Positions 41,727-50,175 of a stretch of 64,000 nucleotides of DNA are shown in pieces (position 1 is the stretch's first letter; every line of letters starts with the position of its first letter). The DNA is from DATBFU01 sp035498405. GTDB lineage: Bacteria > Acidobacteriota > Thermoanaerobaculia > UBA5066 > Gp7-AA6. A program made the translations under genes and the position numbers. The stretch covers positions 202,823 through 266,822 of the forward strand of contig DATKAE010000047.1 of assembly GCA_035498405.1 (NCBI GenBank). Direction: 5' to 3'. The notes beneath the pieces are model-generated. The model saw only the letters and a program-made list of their open reading frames with translations, was not told the origin of the DNA and searched no databases.

Positions 41727-42731
41727 ATGTTCTTCCTAGCAGCAGCCTGGCTCGCGCTTTCGGCGGGGACCGTCAATTCGAGTTCGATTACGACCACGCC
41801 GGCGACGCGCCGTTTCGAGGCGACCTACGTGGCGACGGTCGAGGCCGTTCCCGCAGGGCTGAACCGTCTCGAGGTCTGGATTCCGTTGCCGAAGGACACG
41901 CCGCACCAGAAGATCCGGGGTCTCTCGGTCGAAAGTCCCTATCCGGGCTCGATCCGGCGCGAGAAGGAATATGGAAACCTCTATTACTACTTCTCGACCG
42001 ACCGCCCGCAATCGGGCAGGCTCGACGTGAAGGTCCGATTCGAGGCGGAACGCCTAGAGGCGCGGGCGGAGGACGCCGGCTCGGCCGCGGAGAGCCCGGA
42101 AGAGCTTCAGAGGTATCTGCAGCCGGACAAGCTCGTGTCGCTTTCTCCGCGGATTCAGAGGTTGGCGGCTCAGGCCACTCTGGGCCACCAGACGCCCGAG
42201 GCGAAGGCCAGGGCGATCTACGACTACGTCGTCAACACCATGATCTACGACAAGACGGCGCCCGGCTGGGGCCAGGGGGACACGGAGCGCGCCTGCGACG
42301 TGCGCAAGGGCAATTGCACCGACTTTCACTCGCTCTTTCTCTCGCTCGCGCGCTCTCAGGGAATCCCGGCCCGCTTCGTGATCGGTTTTCCCTTGAAGTC
42401 TGACCCGAGCGGAACGATCCCCGGCTACCACTGCTGGGCCGAGTTCTACATCGCGGGAAAGGGATGGATTCCCGTGGATGCTTCGGAGGCGTCGAAGTCG
42501 AGCGACCCGGCCAAGCGCGCGTACTTCTTCGGGCACTTGGATCCGGACCGCGTGTCGTTCACGATGGGCCGTGACCTCCGGCTCGATCCTCCTCCCTGCG
42601 CGGAGACCCTCAACTACTTCATCTATCCGTACGCCGAAGGCGACGGGGCAGCGCTCACGCCCGTTGCGATTCGCCTGGATTACCGAGACGAGCCGGCGAG
42701 GGCCGCGGGGGCCATGGGAGGGATGCGTTAA
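41727..42731 (+). CDS. Secreted transglutaminase-like protease-fold protein
   Basis: A 334-residue exported protein. A signal peptide (FFLAAAWLALSAGT) is followed by an N-terminal beta domain (about 25-120, RLEVWIPLPKDTPHQKI) and the transglutaminase core with catalytic triad Cys in RKGNCTDFHSLF, His in GYHCWAEFY, Asp in IPVDASEA. Such domains cleave or cross-link peptides in the cell envelope. Start ATG 41727 is 3 bp after the previous stop. Convergent with the methyltransferase. Confidence 0.88.
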   Translation: MFFLAAAWLALSAGTVNSSSITTTPATRRFEATYVATVEAVPAGLNRLEVWIPLPKDTPHQKIRGLSVESPYPGSIRREKEYGNLYYYFSTDRPQSGRLDVKVRFEAERLEARAEDAGSAAESPEELQRYLQPDKLVSLSPRIQRLAAQATLGHQTPEAKARAIYDYVVNTMIYDKTAPGWGQGDTERACDVRKGNCTDFHSLFLSLARSQGIPARFVIGFPLKSDPSGTIPGYHCWAEFYIAGKGWIPVDASEASKSSDPAKRAYFFGHLDPDRVSFTMGRDLRLDPPPCAETLNYFIYPYAEGDGAALTPVAIRLDYRDEPARAAGAMGGMR

Positions 42732-42746
42732 TCGGGAGGGTCGCTC

Positions 42747-43790
42747 TCAGGCACCGATGGGCTCGCGCTCGAGCATTCGGAACCGTTCTCGGGCTTCGGC
42801 CGATGCGATCAGGCAGTCGACGACGTAGCCGCGGGGCTTCCCGCCGGTGATCTCGGAGATGTAGAAAGAGAGGCCCTGGGGGTCGGCGGGCCGTCCCAAC
42901 GAGGTTTCGTAGGCTCGCCGCACAAAGTTTTCGCCGTCGGTGCGGCTCTCCCTCCGGACGAAGCCTTCGGCGATATCGCGGAGGGACTGGTTTCCCGAGA
43001 CGACGGCCGGGACGACTTTCCCGGCATCGAAGCCGAGATCTGCCGCCAGGCGCTCGAGGGCCGCGATGTTCCAGCTTCGGGTCGAGGCAGTAACGGCGTT
43101 CGTCTCGGGCCTGCTCGAGTCGATTCGCCGGCGCGCGGTGATCCAGAAGTACTGAGTCCCTTCGCCCCAACGGTCCACGACTTCAAGACCCATTCGGGAG
43201 AGCGTTCGGCAGAGAGCGTCAGATTCGAACCAGACGCCCAGCCAGGTGTCCGCACCCTTGATGCGCCGGCGCCGGCGGCCGTCCACCTGAAACCGAAATA
43301 CGCCGCCTCCCCGCAGTGCGCGTGCCGATTCGCGCAGGTATCGATAAACGGCCGCCCGCGAAGGGACGTGCTGGAAAACGATGAACGAGTAGACGAGGTC
43401 GAGAGACGCGTCGGAAACGTCGTCGAGTCGTCCCTTGGTCACCCAAAGCTCCACGTTCGACAGATCGGCGAGCGCTTCGCGGGCCCGCGCGATCATCTCG
43501 GGAGAGATATCGATGCCGATCGCCTTCTCGACCGTCAAAGACAGCGGCCGCAGAAGGCGTCCGAGTCCGCAGCCGATCTCGAGCGCGTGAGCCGAGGGCT
43601 CGAGCCGGATGTCCTGGAGAATCAGGTTTCGAAGATCCGCCTCGCCGGAGCTCCAGAACGCTTCGCCTGTCGAGGAGTGGCCGCAGTCGATGTAGTGAGC
43701 GGCGTTCTCGCGGGCGCGCGCGTCCCAATCGCGGCGCATCCAGCGACGGGAGAGGAACCGACTCATCGTTCGCCGGATCAGTTTGCTCAC
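42747..43790 (-). CDS. SAM-dependent methyltransferase fused to a DUF4214 domain
   Basis: A 347-residue fusion. Residues about 20-220 are a class I methyltransferase (ALEIGCGLGRLLRPL motif I; IGIDISPEMIARAREAL; LVYSFIVFQHVPSR). The C-terminal 65 residues (FVRRAYETSLGRPADPQGL ... CLIASAEARERF) match the helical repeat of DUF4214, usually in S-layer or adhesin proteins and thought to bind surface glycans. GTG 43790 is taken as start; ATG 43766 (MSRFLSRR) is equally possible, and neither has a clear ribosome site. The upstream side is the GAGGTGT heptamer array, so transcription may be driven from within the repeat. Confidence 0.8.
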   Translation of the reverse strand: MSKLIRRTMSRFLSRRWMRRDWDARARENAAHYIDCGHSSTGEAFWSSGEADLRNLILQDIRLEPSAHALEIGCGLGRLLRPLSLTVEKAIGIDISPEMIARAREALADLSNVELWVTKGRLDDVSDASLDLVYSFIVFQHVPSRAAVYRYLRESARALRGGGVFRFQVDGRRRRRIKGADTWLGVWFESDALCRTLSRMGLEVVDRWGEGTQYFWITARRRIDSSRPETNAVTASTRSWNIAALERLAADLGFDAGKVVPAVVSGNQSLRDIAEGFVRRESRTDGENFVRRAYETSLGRPADPQGLSFYISEITGGKPRGYVVDCLIASAEARERFRMLEREPIGA

Positions 43791-43799
43791 GGTGATTTC

Positions 43800-43839
43800 G
43801 AGGTGTGAGGTCTGAGGTGTGAGGTGTGAGGTGTGAGGG
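43800..43839. repeat. GAGGTGT heptamer array, five units
   Basis: Units GAGGTGT at 43800, 43814, 43821 and 43828, with GAGGTCT at 43807, then GAGGG. It sits immediately upstream of the methyltransferase start, within what would be its leader, and 28 bp from the C-rich array. Confidence 0.8.
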
Positions 43840-43866
43840 AAAACAAGGACATGGACTTCCGTACTT

Positions 43867-43908
43867 CCCTCGCCCCTCGCCCCTCGCCCCTCGCCCCTCG
43901 CCCCTGCT
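43867..43908. repeat. CCCTCGC heptamer array, five units plus variant
   Basis: Five exact CCCTCGC units (43867-43901) then CCCTGCT, directly next to the TAG stop of the downstream SDR gene (43910-43912). The period and the closing CCCTGCT are shared with the 11059-11099 array, so these are two copies of the same repeat family. Confidence 0.8.
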
Positions 43909-43909
43909 C

Positions 43910-44644
43910 CTACGCCTGAATCACGAGATGCGTTCCGCCGAGGACCTCCAGAGCGGCGCCGGTGATGGCGGCCGCGTCGTCGGAGGCGAGAAAGAGCACC
44001 GTGCGAGCGACGTCGCGCGGCCAGAGCTTTTCGGTCAACGGTGCCTTCCGGTCGGCGGCCCCCGTCTCGTCCAGCCGATTCTCGACGGCCCCGGGGCAGA
44101 CGGCGTTGACGGCGATGTTGTGCTCGCGGAACTCGCGCGCCAGGCTCTGGGTCAGGCCGATCAGGCCGAACTTCGCGGCGCTCTGGGCGGAGACGTTGGC
44201 CTCTCCCCGCATTCCGTGCACGGAAGCGACGTTGACGATCCGTCCTCGCCGGCGGTCCGTCATGCCAGGGAGCACCGCGCGGCAAAAGTTGGCCGCGCCG
44301 GTCAAGTTGGTTGCGATCACGCGGTCCCAATCCTCAGGCGTGAGCTTCAAGAACGGGCGCCACACGAACACCCCCGCGTTGTTGATGAGCACGTCGATCG
44401 GGCCGAGCTTTTCTTCCGCTTTCCGGACGCAGTCCTCCGCGGCGCCCCGGGCCGTGACGTCCGCCGGGATCGCCAGGGCCTCGGTCCCGGCCTTCCGCAC
44501 GAGCCGCTCGGTCTCGGCGAGCTCGGAGGCGGTTCGCGCGACGAGTCCGACCCGCGCGCCTTCCTCCGCAAAGCGCAGCGCGATCGAGCGCCCGATGCCG
44601 CGGCCGGCTCCGGTGACCAGGACCGTGCGCCCGCCAAATTTCAC
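43910..44644 (-). CDS. Short-chain dehydrogenase/reductase (FabG-like)
   Basis: A 244-residue classical SDR. Rossmann motif VTGAGRGIGRSIA at about 10-22, catalytic tetrad region VASVHG ... SAQSAAKFGLIG; the Tyr expected four residues before Lys is replaced by Gln (SAQSAAK), an unusual change if the reading is exact. NADP preference is suggested by VARTASELAET. Substrate not predictable. GTG 44644 overlaps the stop of the upstream PNPOx-like gene. The C-terminus ends at the CCCTCGC array. Confidence 0.8.
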   Translation of the reverse strand: MKFGGRTVLVTGAGRGIGRSIALRFAEEGARVGLVARTASELAETERLVRKAGTEALAIPADVTARGAAEDCVRKAEEKLGPIDVLINNAGVFVWRPFLKLTPEDWDRVIATNLTGAANFCRAVLPGMTDRRRGRIVNVASVHGMRGEANVSAQSAAKFGLIGLTQSLAREFREHNIAVNAVCPGAVENRLDETGAADRKAPLTEKLWPRDVARTVLFLASDDAAAITGAALEVLGGTHLVIQA

Positions 44645-45117
44645 TCGCGCACCGTCCCGAGCTCCTCGAAGAGCTCCGGCGAGAAGAGGCGCGCGGCCTG
44701 CGAGCCCGTGAACGTCGGCCCCGTGAGCAGCGCGACGTTGCCCTCCTTCGCCGCGGGCCGGTCGATACGAACGCGGGCCACCGTCAAGGGAAAGAGGTGC
44801 CGATCCGGGTCGCGCGCGCAGACGTGACCCCGGCCCGCGCGCGCCTCCACCGAGGCGGTGACGGAGCGATGCATGTAGAGAAGGGTGGCTTTGCGCCGGC
44901 GGATGAGGTTGACGGCGGTCCGGCTCGTGGCGCCTACCGCGACCGTCAGCTGGGTGGGGGAGTTGGCGCGGACCTCGCCGGGTGTGAGCAGGGCCGCCCG
45001 CGGAAACCCCTCCGGGTCGGTCGTCAGGAGAGGAAGCACGAGCCGCCGCCGTCGGCGAAACGCTTCGCCCGAGAGCGCCTTTTCGAGCTCCCAGGGCAGG
45101 CGGTCGAACTCCTTCAT
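44641..45117 (-). CDS. Pyridoxamine 5'-phosphate oxidase-like split-barrel protein
   Basis: A 158-residue putative flavin-binding split beta-barrel. It shows the strand order VLPLLTTDPEGFPRAALL, QLTVAVGATSRTAVNLIRR, TLLYMHRSVTASVEARAG of the PNPOx-like superfamily (FMN or F420 cofactor). The ATG at 45117 (MKEFDRLPWELEKAL) is chosen over upstream low-complexity frame; a TACACT box lies eight nt before it. It is coupled to the SDR. Function could be as a flavin reductase partner; this is not shown. Confidence 0.65.
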   Translation of the reverse strand: MKEFDRLPWELEKALSGEAFRRRRRLVLPLLTTDPEGFPRAALLTPGEVRANSPTQLTVAVGATSRTAVNLIRRRKATLLYMHRSVTASVEARAGRGHVCARDPDRHLFPLTVARVRIDRPAAKEGNVALLTGPTFTGSQAARLFSPELFEELGTVRE

Positions 45118-45169
45118 CCTGCCGTAGTGTACCCGCGCCGCACCGACTCCCCTGCGCGTCAGACGGGCA

Positions 45170-45175
45170 TATGAT
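45170..45175 (+). promoter_or_regulatory. Putative -10 box of 45182 gene
   Basis: TATGAT six nt before GTG 45182 with no Shine-Dalgarno. It is divergent from the TACACT box at 45126-45131 on the minus strand, 39 bp away. Confidence 0.4.
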
Positions 45176-45181
45176 CGCGCC

Positions 45182-45946
45182 GTGAGGTTCGCGCGGCGGG
45201 CCGTTCTGCTGCTCCTGCTCGCTCCCGCATGGGGCGCGACTCCGGCACGCGCCGACGAAAAGGCGGACGCCCTCGGTCGGGAGCTCATCGCCGCGCTCGG
45301 CGGGGAGGCCGCCTGGGTCAAGGCCCGGCAGTTCCAGTTCGACTTCGTGGTCGAGCGAGACGGAAAGGTGCTGGCCCGTTTTTCCCACGCCTGGGACCGT
45401 TACACGGGGGACTACCGCTTGACGGGCACCGACAAAACCGGGGCGCCGTTTGCGGTCTACTTCAACGTCAACACGCGCCAGGGCCAGGTCTTCGTCAACG
45501 GAAAGTCGGTCGAGGGCGACCCGCGGACCGCGCAGCTCGAAAACGCTTATGGTCGTTTCATCAACGATACGTACTGGCTGCTCGCTCCCTGGAAGGTCTT
45601 CGACCCCGGCGTCAACCGCGCCTACGACGGCGAGAAGCCGTGCCCGGATGGAGGCAGGTGCGACATCCTGAAGCTTTCCTTCGAGAACGTCGGGCTGACA
45701 CCGCGCGATGTCTACTGGCTCTGGATCACCCGCGACGGCCGGCGGATGGTCCAATGGCAGTACGTCTTGAACGGGGCGACCGAGGAGCCGACCACCGCAG
45801 CCTGGAAGGACTGGCGAAAGTTCGACGAGATTTCTCTTTCGCTTGAGAAGCCCATGTCCGGCCGGCCGGTCGTGATCCGCTTCGAGAACGTCGCGGTCTC
45901 TTCGGCGAGGGACGACTCGCTTTTCCGTCCTCCCGCGGCCCCCTGA
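45182..45946 (+). CDS. Secreted protein of unknown function
   Basis: A 254-residue exported protein with a clear signal peptide (RFARRAVLLLLLAPAWGATPARA). The mature part is beta-rich with repeated FQFDFVVERDGKVLARFSHA, FAVYFNVNTRQGQVFVNG and RRMVQWQYVLNG strands, reminiscent of lipoprotein-carrier (LolA/LolB-like) folds, but no match is certain. GTG 45182 lies six nt after the TATGAT box. The esterase gene follows immediately, with its frame beginning at or before the stop of this one. Confidence 0.75.
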   Translation: MRFARRAVLLLLLAPAWGATPARADEKADALGRELIAALGGEAAWVKARQFQFDFVVERDGKVLARFSHAWDRYTGDYRLTGTDKTGAPFAVYFNVNTRQGQVFVNGKSVEGDPRTAQLENAYGRFINDTYWLLAPWKVFDPGVNRAYDGEKPCPDGGRCDILKLSFENVGLTPRDVYWLWITRDGRRMVQWQYVLNGATEEPTTAAWKDWRKFDEISLSLEKPMSGRPVVIRFENVAVSSARDDSLFRPPAAP

Positions 45947-46836
45947 TCGGCGTCCGGCGCTTCGCGACTGTCCTCGCCGCGGTCTTGGGCGTGGCCGCCG
46001 CGGCGAGCTTCGCTGCGGGTCCCGTGCCGGGAGTCTTCTTCGAGAAGTTCCAGACCGCGGATTTGCCTGAGCCGGCGCGCACCCTGGTTCTCTTGCCGCC
46101 CTCCTATTCCCGCGCGCCCGCCCGCCGGTATCCCGTTCTCTACTTCTTGCACGACGCCTGGGGCGACGAAGGCTCGCTCGAGAGAAACGGGGTGACGAAG
46201 GAGATCCTGGAGCGTATGTCGGATGGCCGCCTGCGAGAGTTTCTCGTCGTGGCGCCCGGCGGGAGGGGTTCCTGGTTTTCCGACTCCCACGACGGCCGGT
46301 ATCGCTGGGAGGCGTTTCTCACTGCCGATCTGGTGCGGCAGGTCGAAGGCCGATACCGCGTTCTCCCCTCGCCGGATTCGCGCGGGATCACCGGCATCTC
46401 CATGGGCGGCTATGGCGCGGTGAAGCTCGCGCTTCGGCATCCTCGCCTGTACGGATCGGTCTCGTCCCTTTCGGGCGCGCTGATTCCCTTCAACTGGGAG
46501 GACCTGAAGCGATACTCGTTTCCTGCGCGCTGGAGCTTGAAGCGAGTCTTCGGGACCTCGCCCGGAGACAATTCGCTCGCGGAAAACGACGTCTGGCAGA
46601 TCCTGCAGACCGTGCAGTTTCCCGAGTCGCCGTTTCCGCTGTATCTGCGCGGAGGGACCGAGGACGTCTACGGCCTGGGGCGGGTCGGCGCTCAGTTTGC
46701 CGCCTTCTCGAGCGAGCACGGCCTGGCCGCGAGCGCCGTTCTCGAGCCGGGTGGGCACGACTGGAAGTACTGGCGCCGCGCGATGATCCCGATGTGCGAA
46801 TGGCACGCCGCGCAGTTCTCGTATGATTCGAAGTGA
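45943..46836 (+). CDS. Secreted esterase-D-like alpha/beta hydrolase with non-standard start
   Basis: An esterase D/tributyrin-type hydrolase of about 297 residues. Nucleophile elbow GISMGGYG, oxyanion block YFLHDAWGDEG and C-terminal GGHDWKYW with catalytic His. The first conventional start is TTG 45985, but the signal peptide (VRRFATVLAAVLGVAAAAS) is complete only if translation starts at CTG 45943 or ATC 45946, which overlap the TGA stop (45944-45946) of the previous gene; no ATG, GTG or TTG lies in frame back to the stop at 45844. Translational coupling with a rare start is therefore likely. It is coupled at its 3' end to the HAD gene (TGATG). Confidence 0.75.
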   Translation: MIGVRRFATVLAAVLGVAAAASFAAGPVPGVFFEKFQTADLPEPARTLVLLPPSYSRAPARRYPVLYFLHDAWGDEGSLERNGVTKEILERMSDGRLREFLVVAPGGRGSWFSDSHDGRYRWEAFLTADLVRQVEGRYRVLPSPDSRGITGISMGGYGAVKLALRHPRLYGSVSSLSGALIPFNWEDLKRYSFPARWSLKRVFGTSPGDNSLAENDVWQILQTVQFPESPFPLYLRGGTEDVYGLGRVGAQFAAFSSEHGLAASAVLEPGGHDWKYWRRAMIPMCEWHAAQFSYDSK

Positions 46837-47597
46837 TGGCTTCCCGGCCCCCCTTTCCCGGCCTTCCCACAGACGATCGCCCGCCAACCGGCGTCAACGG
46901 CGACCGGCTGGTCCTCTTCGATATCGACGGCACCTTGCTTTCCGCGGGGCGCGCGGCGCGCGAATCGGTGTTGGCAGCGATCGAGGAGGTCTACGGCTGG
47001 AGGGCCGAGGCGGACGCTCCCCGGCGAGGCCGCTATGACTTCTCGGGAAAGACGGATCCACAGATCGTGCGGGAGCTCGTGCTGGAGGAGGTCGGCCGCG
47101 AGCGCTGCGAGGCGTTGCTCGAGACGGTGCTCTCCCGCTATCTCGGCGAGCTCGAGCGCCGCCTGACTCCCGAGGCCGTCGTCCCCAAGCCGGGAATCCC
47201 GGAGTTGCTGCGGCGCCTGTCGGCCGAGCCGCGGGTGACGCTCGGGCTCTTGACCGGGAACGTCGAGGCCGGCGCCCGGTTGAAACTCGAGCCGCCCGGA
47301 TTCAACGAGTACTTTGCCTTCGGCGCCTTCGGCAGCGACTCGGCCGACCGCTACCAGCTGCCGGCGGTCGCCGTCGCGCGCGCCCGCCGCCACAGCGGCC
47401 GCGAATTCTCCGGAAAGTCGATCGTCATCGTCGGGGACTCCGTCCACGACGTCGCGTGCGGGCGGCCGCTCGGCGTGCGGAGCGTCGCCGTCGCGACCGG
47501 CCCGACGAAGGCCGAGCGCCTCGAGGCGGAGAAGCCGGATGCGTTGCTGCCGGATTTTTCCGACGTGGAGGCGGCGATCGAGGCGATTCTGTCGTGA
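46836..47597 (+). CDS. HAD-superfamily phosphatase (phosphoglycolate phosphatase-like)
   Basis: A 253-residue HAD hydrolase. Motif I FDIDGTLL (about residues 27-34), motif II TGNVE (about 138), motif III/IV region KSIVIVGDSVHDVACG. The cap domain between them is helical, as in phosphoglycolate phosphatase and pyrophosphatase PpaX. ATG 46836 shares its first base with the esterase TGA; GTG 46833 is an alternative. Substrate uncertain. Confidence 0.85.
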   Translation: MASRPPFPGLPTDDRPPTGVNGDRLVLFDIDGTLLSAGRAARESVLAAIEEVYGWRAEADAPRRGRYDFSGKTDPQIVRELVLEEVGRERCEALLETVLSRYLGELERRLTPEAVVPKPGIPELLRRLSAEPRVTLGLLTGNVEAGARLKLEPPGFNEYFAFGAFGSDSADRYQLPAVAVARARRHSGREFSGKSIVIVGDSVHDVACGRPLGVRSVAVATGPTKAERLEAEKPDALLPDFSDVEAAIEAILS

Positions 47598-48739
47598 GCA
47601 GGCGGGCCCTGGCGCCGCTCTTGTTGCTCGTGGGTGGCTGCGCCAGCGCGCCGCCGGCTGGCCGCACGGCGGCGCCGGGTGCGCCGGGGAGTGCGCCCTT
47701 TTCTGCCCCGCCGGCCGCGGCCCACGAGATCCGCGTTTCCGTCGACACTCGCGCGGCCCAGGAGATCCTGGGGTCGCTGAACCGGGCTCGCTTCGACATG
47801 ACGGACGTCAAGATCCTGGAGGACATGCTCCCGGTCAAGCTCACCATCCAGGACTCGGGTCGCCCCGCGGACGTGTTCGAGCACGATTTCCGGGCCGCCT
47901 GGGACCCGGAAACCCGGACGGCGGTCTTCGACTTTGCCTCCGTCCGCCGCGAGAAGGAGAAGTGGAGCGTGGTGCTGGCCGCGGTTTCTTCCGGTCGAGA
48001 AGAGATTGAGCACGAGGCGGCGGCGCGCGCGGCCGCGCTCCTGCCGGGGGACCGGGCGATCTCGGCGAAGCTCGCGGTTTTCATCACCTTCGGTGTGGCG
48101 GGCCTGGCGGATCATCTGCTCGCAACCACGCCCGACGGAACACCCGCGATCGTCATCGACCTGGCGCGCGTCTTGGGCGAAGGGGAAGTCGGATCCCCGT
48201 CAAACCAGATCACTCGCCTCGTCCGGCTGATCTCCGGGTCGGCCTACGCGCAGGCTTGGTCGGTGTATCGCGAGGGAAGCGCCGCGTGGAAACGGCCCAT
48301 GCCGGCCCTGGGTCCCTTAGAGCCACTCGTTCGAGTCGTGGCCGAGGCCGGACCCGTTTCGATCTTCGGCGTCGAGGACAGCTTCTTTCCCCTGTCGACC
48401 TGGCTCACGCAGCCGATGCAGCGCGCCATCAACGAGCTCAACCGGATGGGCGAGCGAATCATCGAGTCGGAGGGCGATCTCGACGTCCGCATCATGCTCG
48501 CGAGCGAGGTCAAGAAGCCCGATTTCGCGCGGCGGACCGGGGGGCCGGCCGGCGCCTACATGGAAGACGGGATCATCCAGGTCTTCGGCCTCGATGTCCT
48601 TCGCGGTGCGCTGGCGGCCGGGCCGTTGGCGTTCTTCCAGCAATACGAGCGCGCGACCAGGCAGGACAAGAACCTGCCGATGCTCTCGAAGGTGCTCGAG
48701 GATCGGTTGGCCCGCGCCGCGGCGCCGGCTCCCCACTAG
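47594..48739 (+). CDS. Lipoprotein of unknown function
   Basis: A 381-residue lipoprotein. GTG 47594 starts SRRALAPLLLLVGGC, a signal ending in a lipobox with Cys at about residue 16; a Pro/Ala-rich linker follows, then a largely alpha-helical domain (residues 45-380) with LNRARFDMTDVKILEDMLP, IEHEAAARAAALL and a C-terminal helix MLSKVLEDRLARA. The pattern suggests a soluble periplasmic domain; no HExxH or other catalytic motif was found. The HAD and antiporter genes flank it; the GTG overlaps the HAD stop. Confidence 0.75.
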   Translation: MSRRALAPLLLLVGGCASAPPAGRTAAPGAPGSAPFSAPPAAAHEIRVSVDTRAAQEILGSLNRARFDMTDVKILEDMLPVKLTIQDSGRPADVFEHDFRAAWDPETRTAVFDFASVRREKEKWSVVLAAVSSGREEIEHEAAARAAALLPGDRAISAKLAVFITFGVAGLADHLLATTPDGTPAIVIDLARVLGEGEVGSPSNQITRLVRLISGSAYAQAWSVYREGSAAWKRPMPALGPLEPLVRVVAEAGPVSIFGVEDSFFPLSTWLTQPMQRAINELNRMGERIIESEGDLDVRIMLASEVKKPDFARRTGGPAGAYMEDGIIQVFGLDVLRGALAAGPLAFFQQYERATRQDKNLPMLSKVLEDRLARAAAPAPH

Positions 48740-48749
48740 AGACGCGCCG

Positions 48750-50054
48750 ATGGACTCCTACCTGGCCGTGGAACGGATGCTGCTGCTGCTCTGCGCGGAT
48801 GTCGCGATCATCATCCTCGCCGCGCGCCTCTTCGGGTGGCTCTTCGGCAAGGTGGGGCAGCCGCCCGTGGTCGGCGAAATCCTCGCCGGCGTCATTCTCG
48901 GTCCGTCGCTTCTGGGCCGTCTCTACCCCGGAGCAATCAAGACCCTGCTGACTCCTCAGACGACGACGGTTCTCTCGGCCCTGGCGCAGGTGGGCTTGAT
49001 CCTCCTGATGCTTCTGATCGGGCTCGAGTTCCCCTTCGATCGGCTGCGGCAAGCCGCCGGGGCTTCCCTCGCGGTCGCCGTGGCGGGCATCCTCGTTCCG
49101 TTCGCTTCGAGCTACGCGCTCGCGGGCTGGCTCTACGGGCTTGCTCCGGGGAGCTCCTCGCTGGAGGCCTTTCGGCTCTTCTTCGCCACCGCCGTGTCGA
49201 TCACCGCCATCCCGATCATGGGCCGCATCCTCATGCATACGCGCTTGACGCGCACACGCATGGGGTTGACTTCCATCACCGCCGCGGCGATGGACGACGT
49301 GCTCGGCTGGCTGCTGCTGGGCGCCGTGATTGCAACCGTCACGCATGGACGGCTGAGCCCGCGCACTCTCCTCCTGTCCTTTGCGGGCGTGCTGCTTCTG
49401 GCCGGTCTCTTCTGGGCCGCGGGCAGGTACGGAGTCGCTCGGCTGCGCGTACCGCGGACCGAGACGGGAGGGCTCCGGGCAGGATGGCTGGCGTTGACCC
49501 TGACGGTCGTCTTCGCCTGCGCGGCCGCGACCAACGCGCTCGGAGTCTTTTCGATCTTCGGGGGCTTCCTTTGCGGAATCGCGGGCTCTTTCCATCCGGA
49601 ACTGCGCGACGCGATCAAGACCTCGATCGGCGACCTGGTCTCCGTGCTCTTCCTGCCGATCTTCTTCGTCTTCTCCGGACTGCGGACGGACGTCGGGTCC
49701 CTCGGCTCCGAGTCTCGGCTATGGTGGGCGCTCGGTGCGGTGATCCTCGTTTCCTGCGTGTCGAAGTTCGGCGCGACGGCGCTGGCCGCCCGCGCGACGG
49801 GGTTGCCCTGGAAGGAGTCGCTCTCGATCGGCCTCTTGATGAACACGCGGGCGCTCATGGCCCTGGTCGTCATCAACATCGGAGCGGACATGGGTGTCGT
49901 CTCGCCCGCGGCCTTCTTCTGGCTCGTGACGATGGCGCTTTTCACGACGGTCATCACGACGCCGATCCTCCGGCGCGCCTACCCGACGCCCGAGGCCGCG
50001 CAGGCGTGGGAGGAGCAGCCGCGGCCCGTGCGGGACCGGGCGCATCCCCGCTGA
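48750..50054 (+). CDS. CPA2-family cation:proton antiporter
   Basis: A 434-residue membrane antiporter with 12-13 helices. GQPPVVGEILAGVILGPSLLG is the family opening (helix 2 loop), LILLMLLIGLEF the helix-3 core with an acidic residue, SITAAAMDDVLGW the ion-binding Asp-Asp motif of helix 5, and NTRALMALVVINIG late in the core. No TrkA-N (RCK) cytosolic domain is present. Na+/H+ or K+/H+ exchange is likely. ATG 48750 is 10 bp after the lipoprotein stop. Confidence 0.9.
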   Translation: MDSYLAVERMLLLLCADVAIIILAARLFGWLFGKVGQPPVVGEILAGVILGPSLLGRLYPGAIKTLLTPQTTTVLSALAQVGLILLMLLIGLEFPFDRLRQAAGASLAVAVAGILVPFASSYALAGWLYGLAPGSSSLEAFRLFFATAVSITAIPIMGRILMHTRLTRTRMGLTSITAAAMDDVLGWLLLGAVIATVTHGRLSPRTLLLSFAGVLLLAGLFWAAGRYGVARLRVPRTETGGLRAGWLALTLTVVFACAAATNALGVFSIFGGFLCGIAGSFHPELRDAIKTSIGDLVSVLFLPIFFVFSGLRTDVGSLGSESRLWWALGAVILVSCVSKFGATALAARATGLPWKESLSIGLLMNTRALMALVVINIGADMGVVSPAAFFWLVTMALFTTVITTPILRRAYPTPEAAQAWEEQPRPVRDRAHPR

Positions 50055-50175
50055 AGAGGGGCCTAAAGGGAAGGGGGCCAGGCCGACAAAGGGCGTCTGC
50101 CCAGGCAGTTGCGGCTGGCCCAAAGGTGGACTGCCGCGGGTCCCGCCGAGCTGTTAACATCCGGCAACGCCTTCA

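Noticed and set aside
43867..43908. CRISPR array
   Set aside because: Direct head-to-tail heptamers without spacers.
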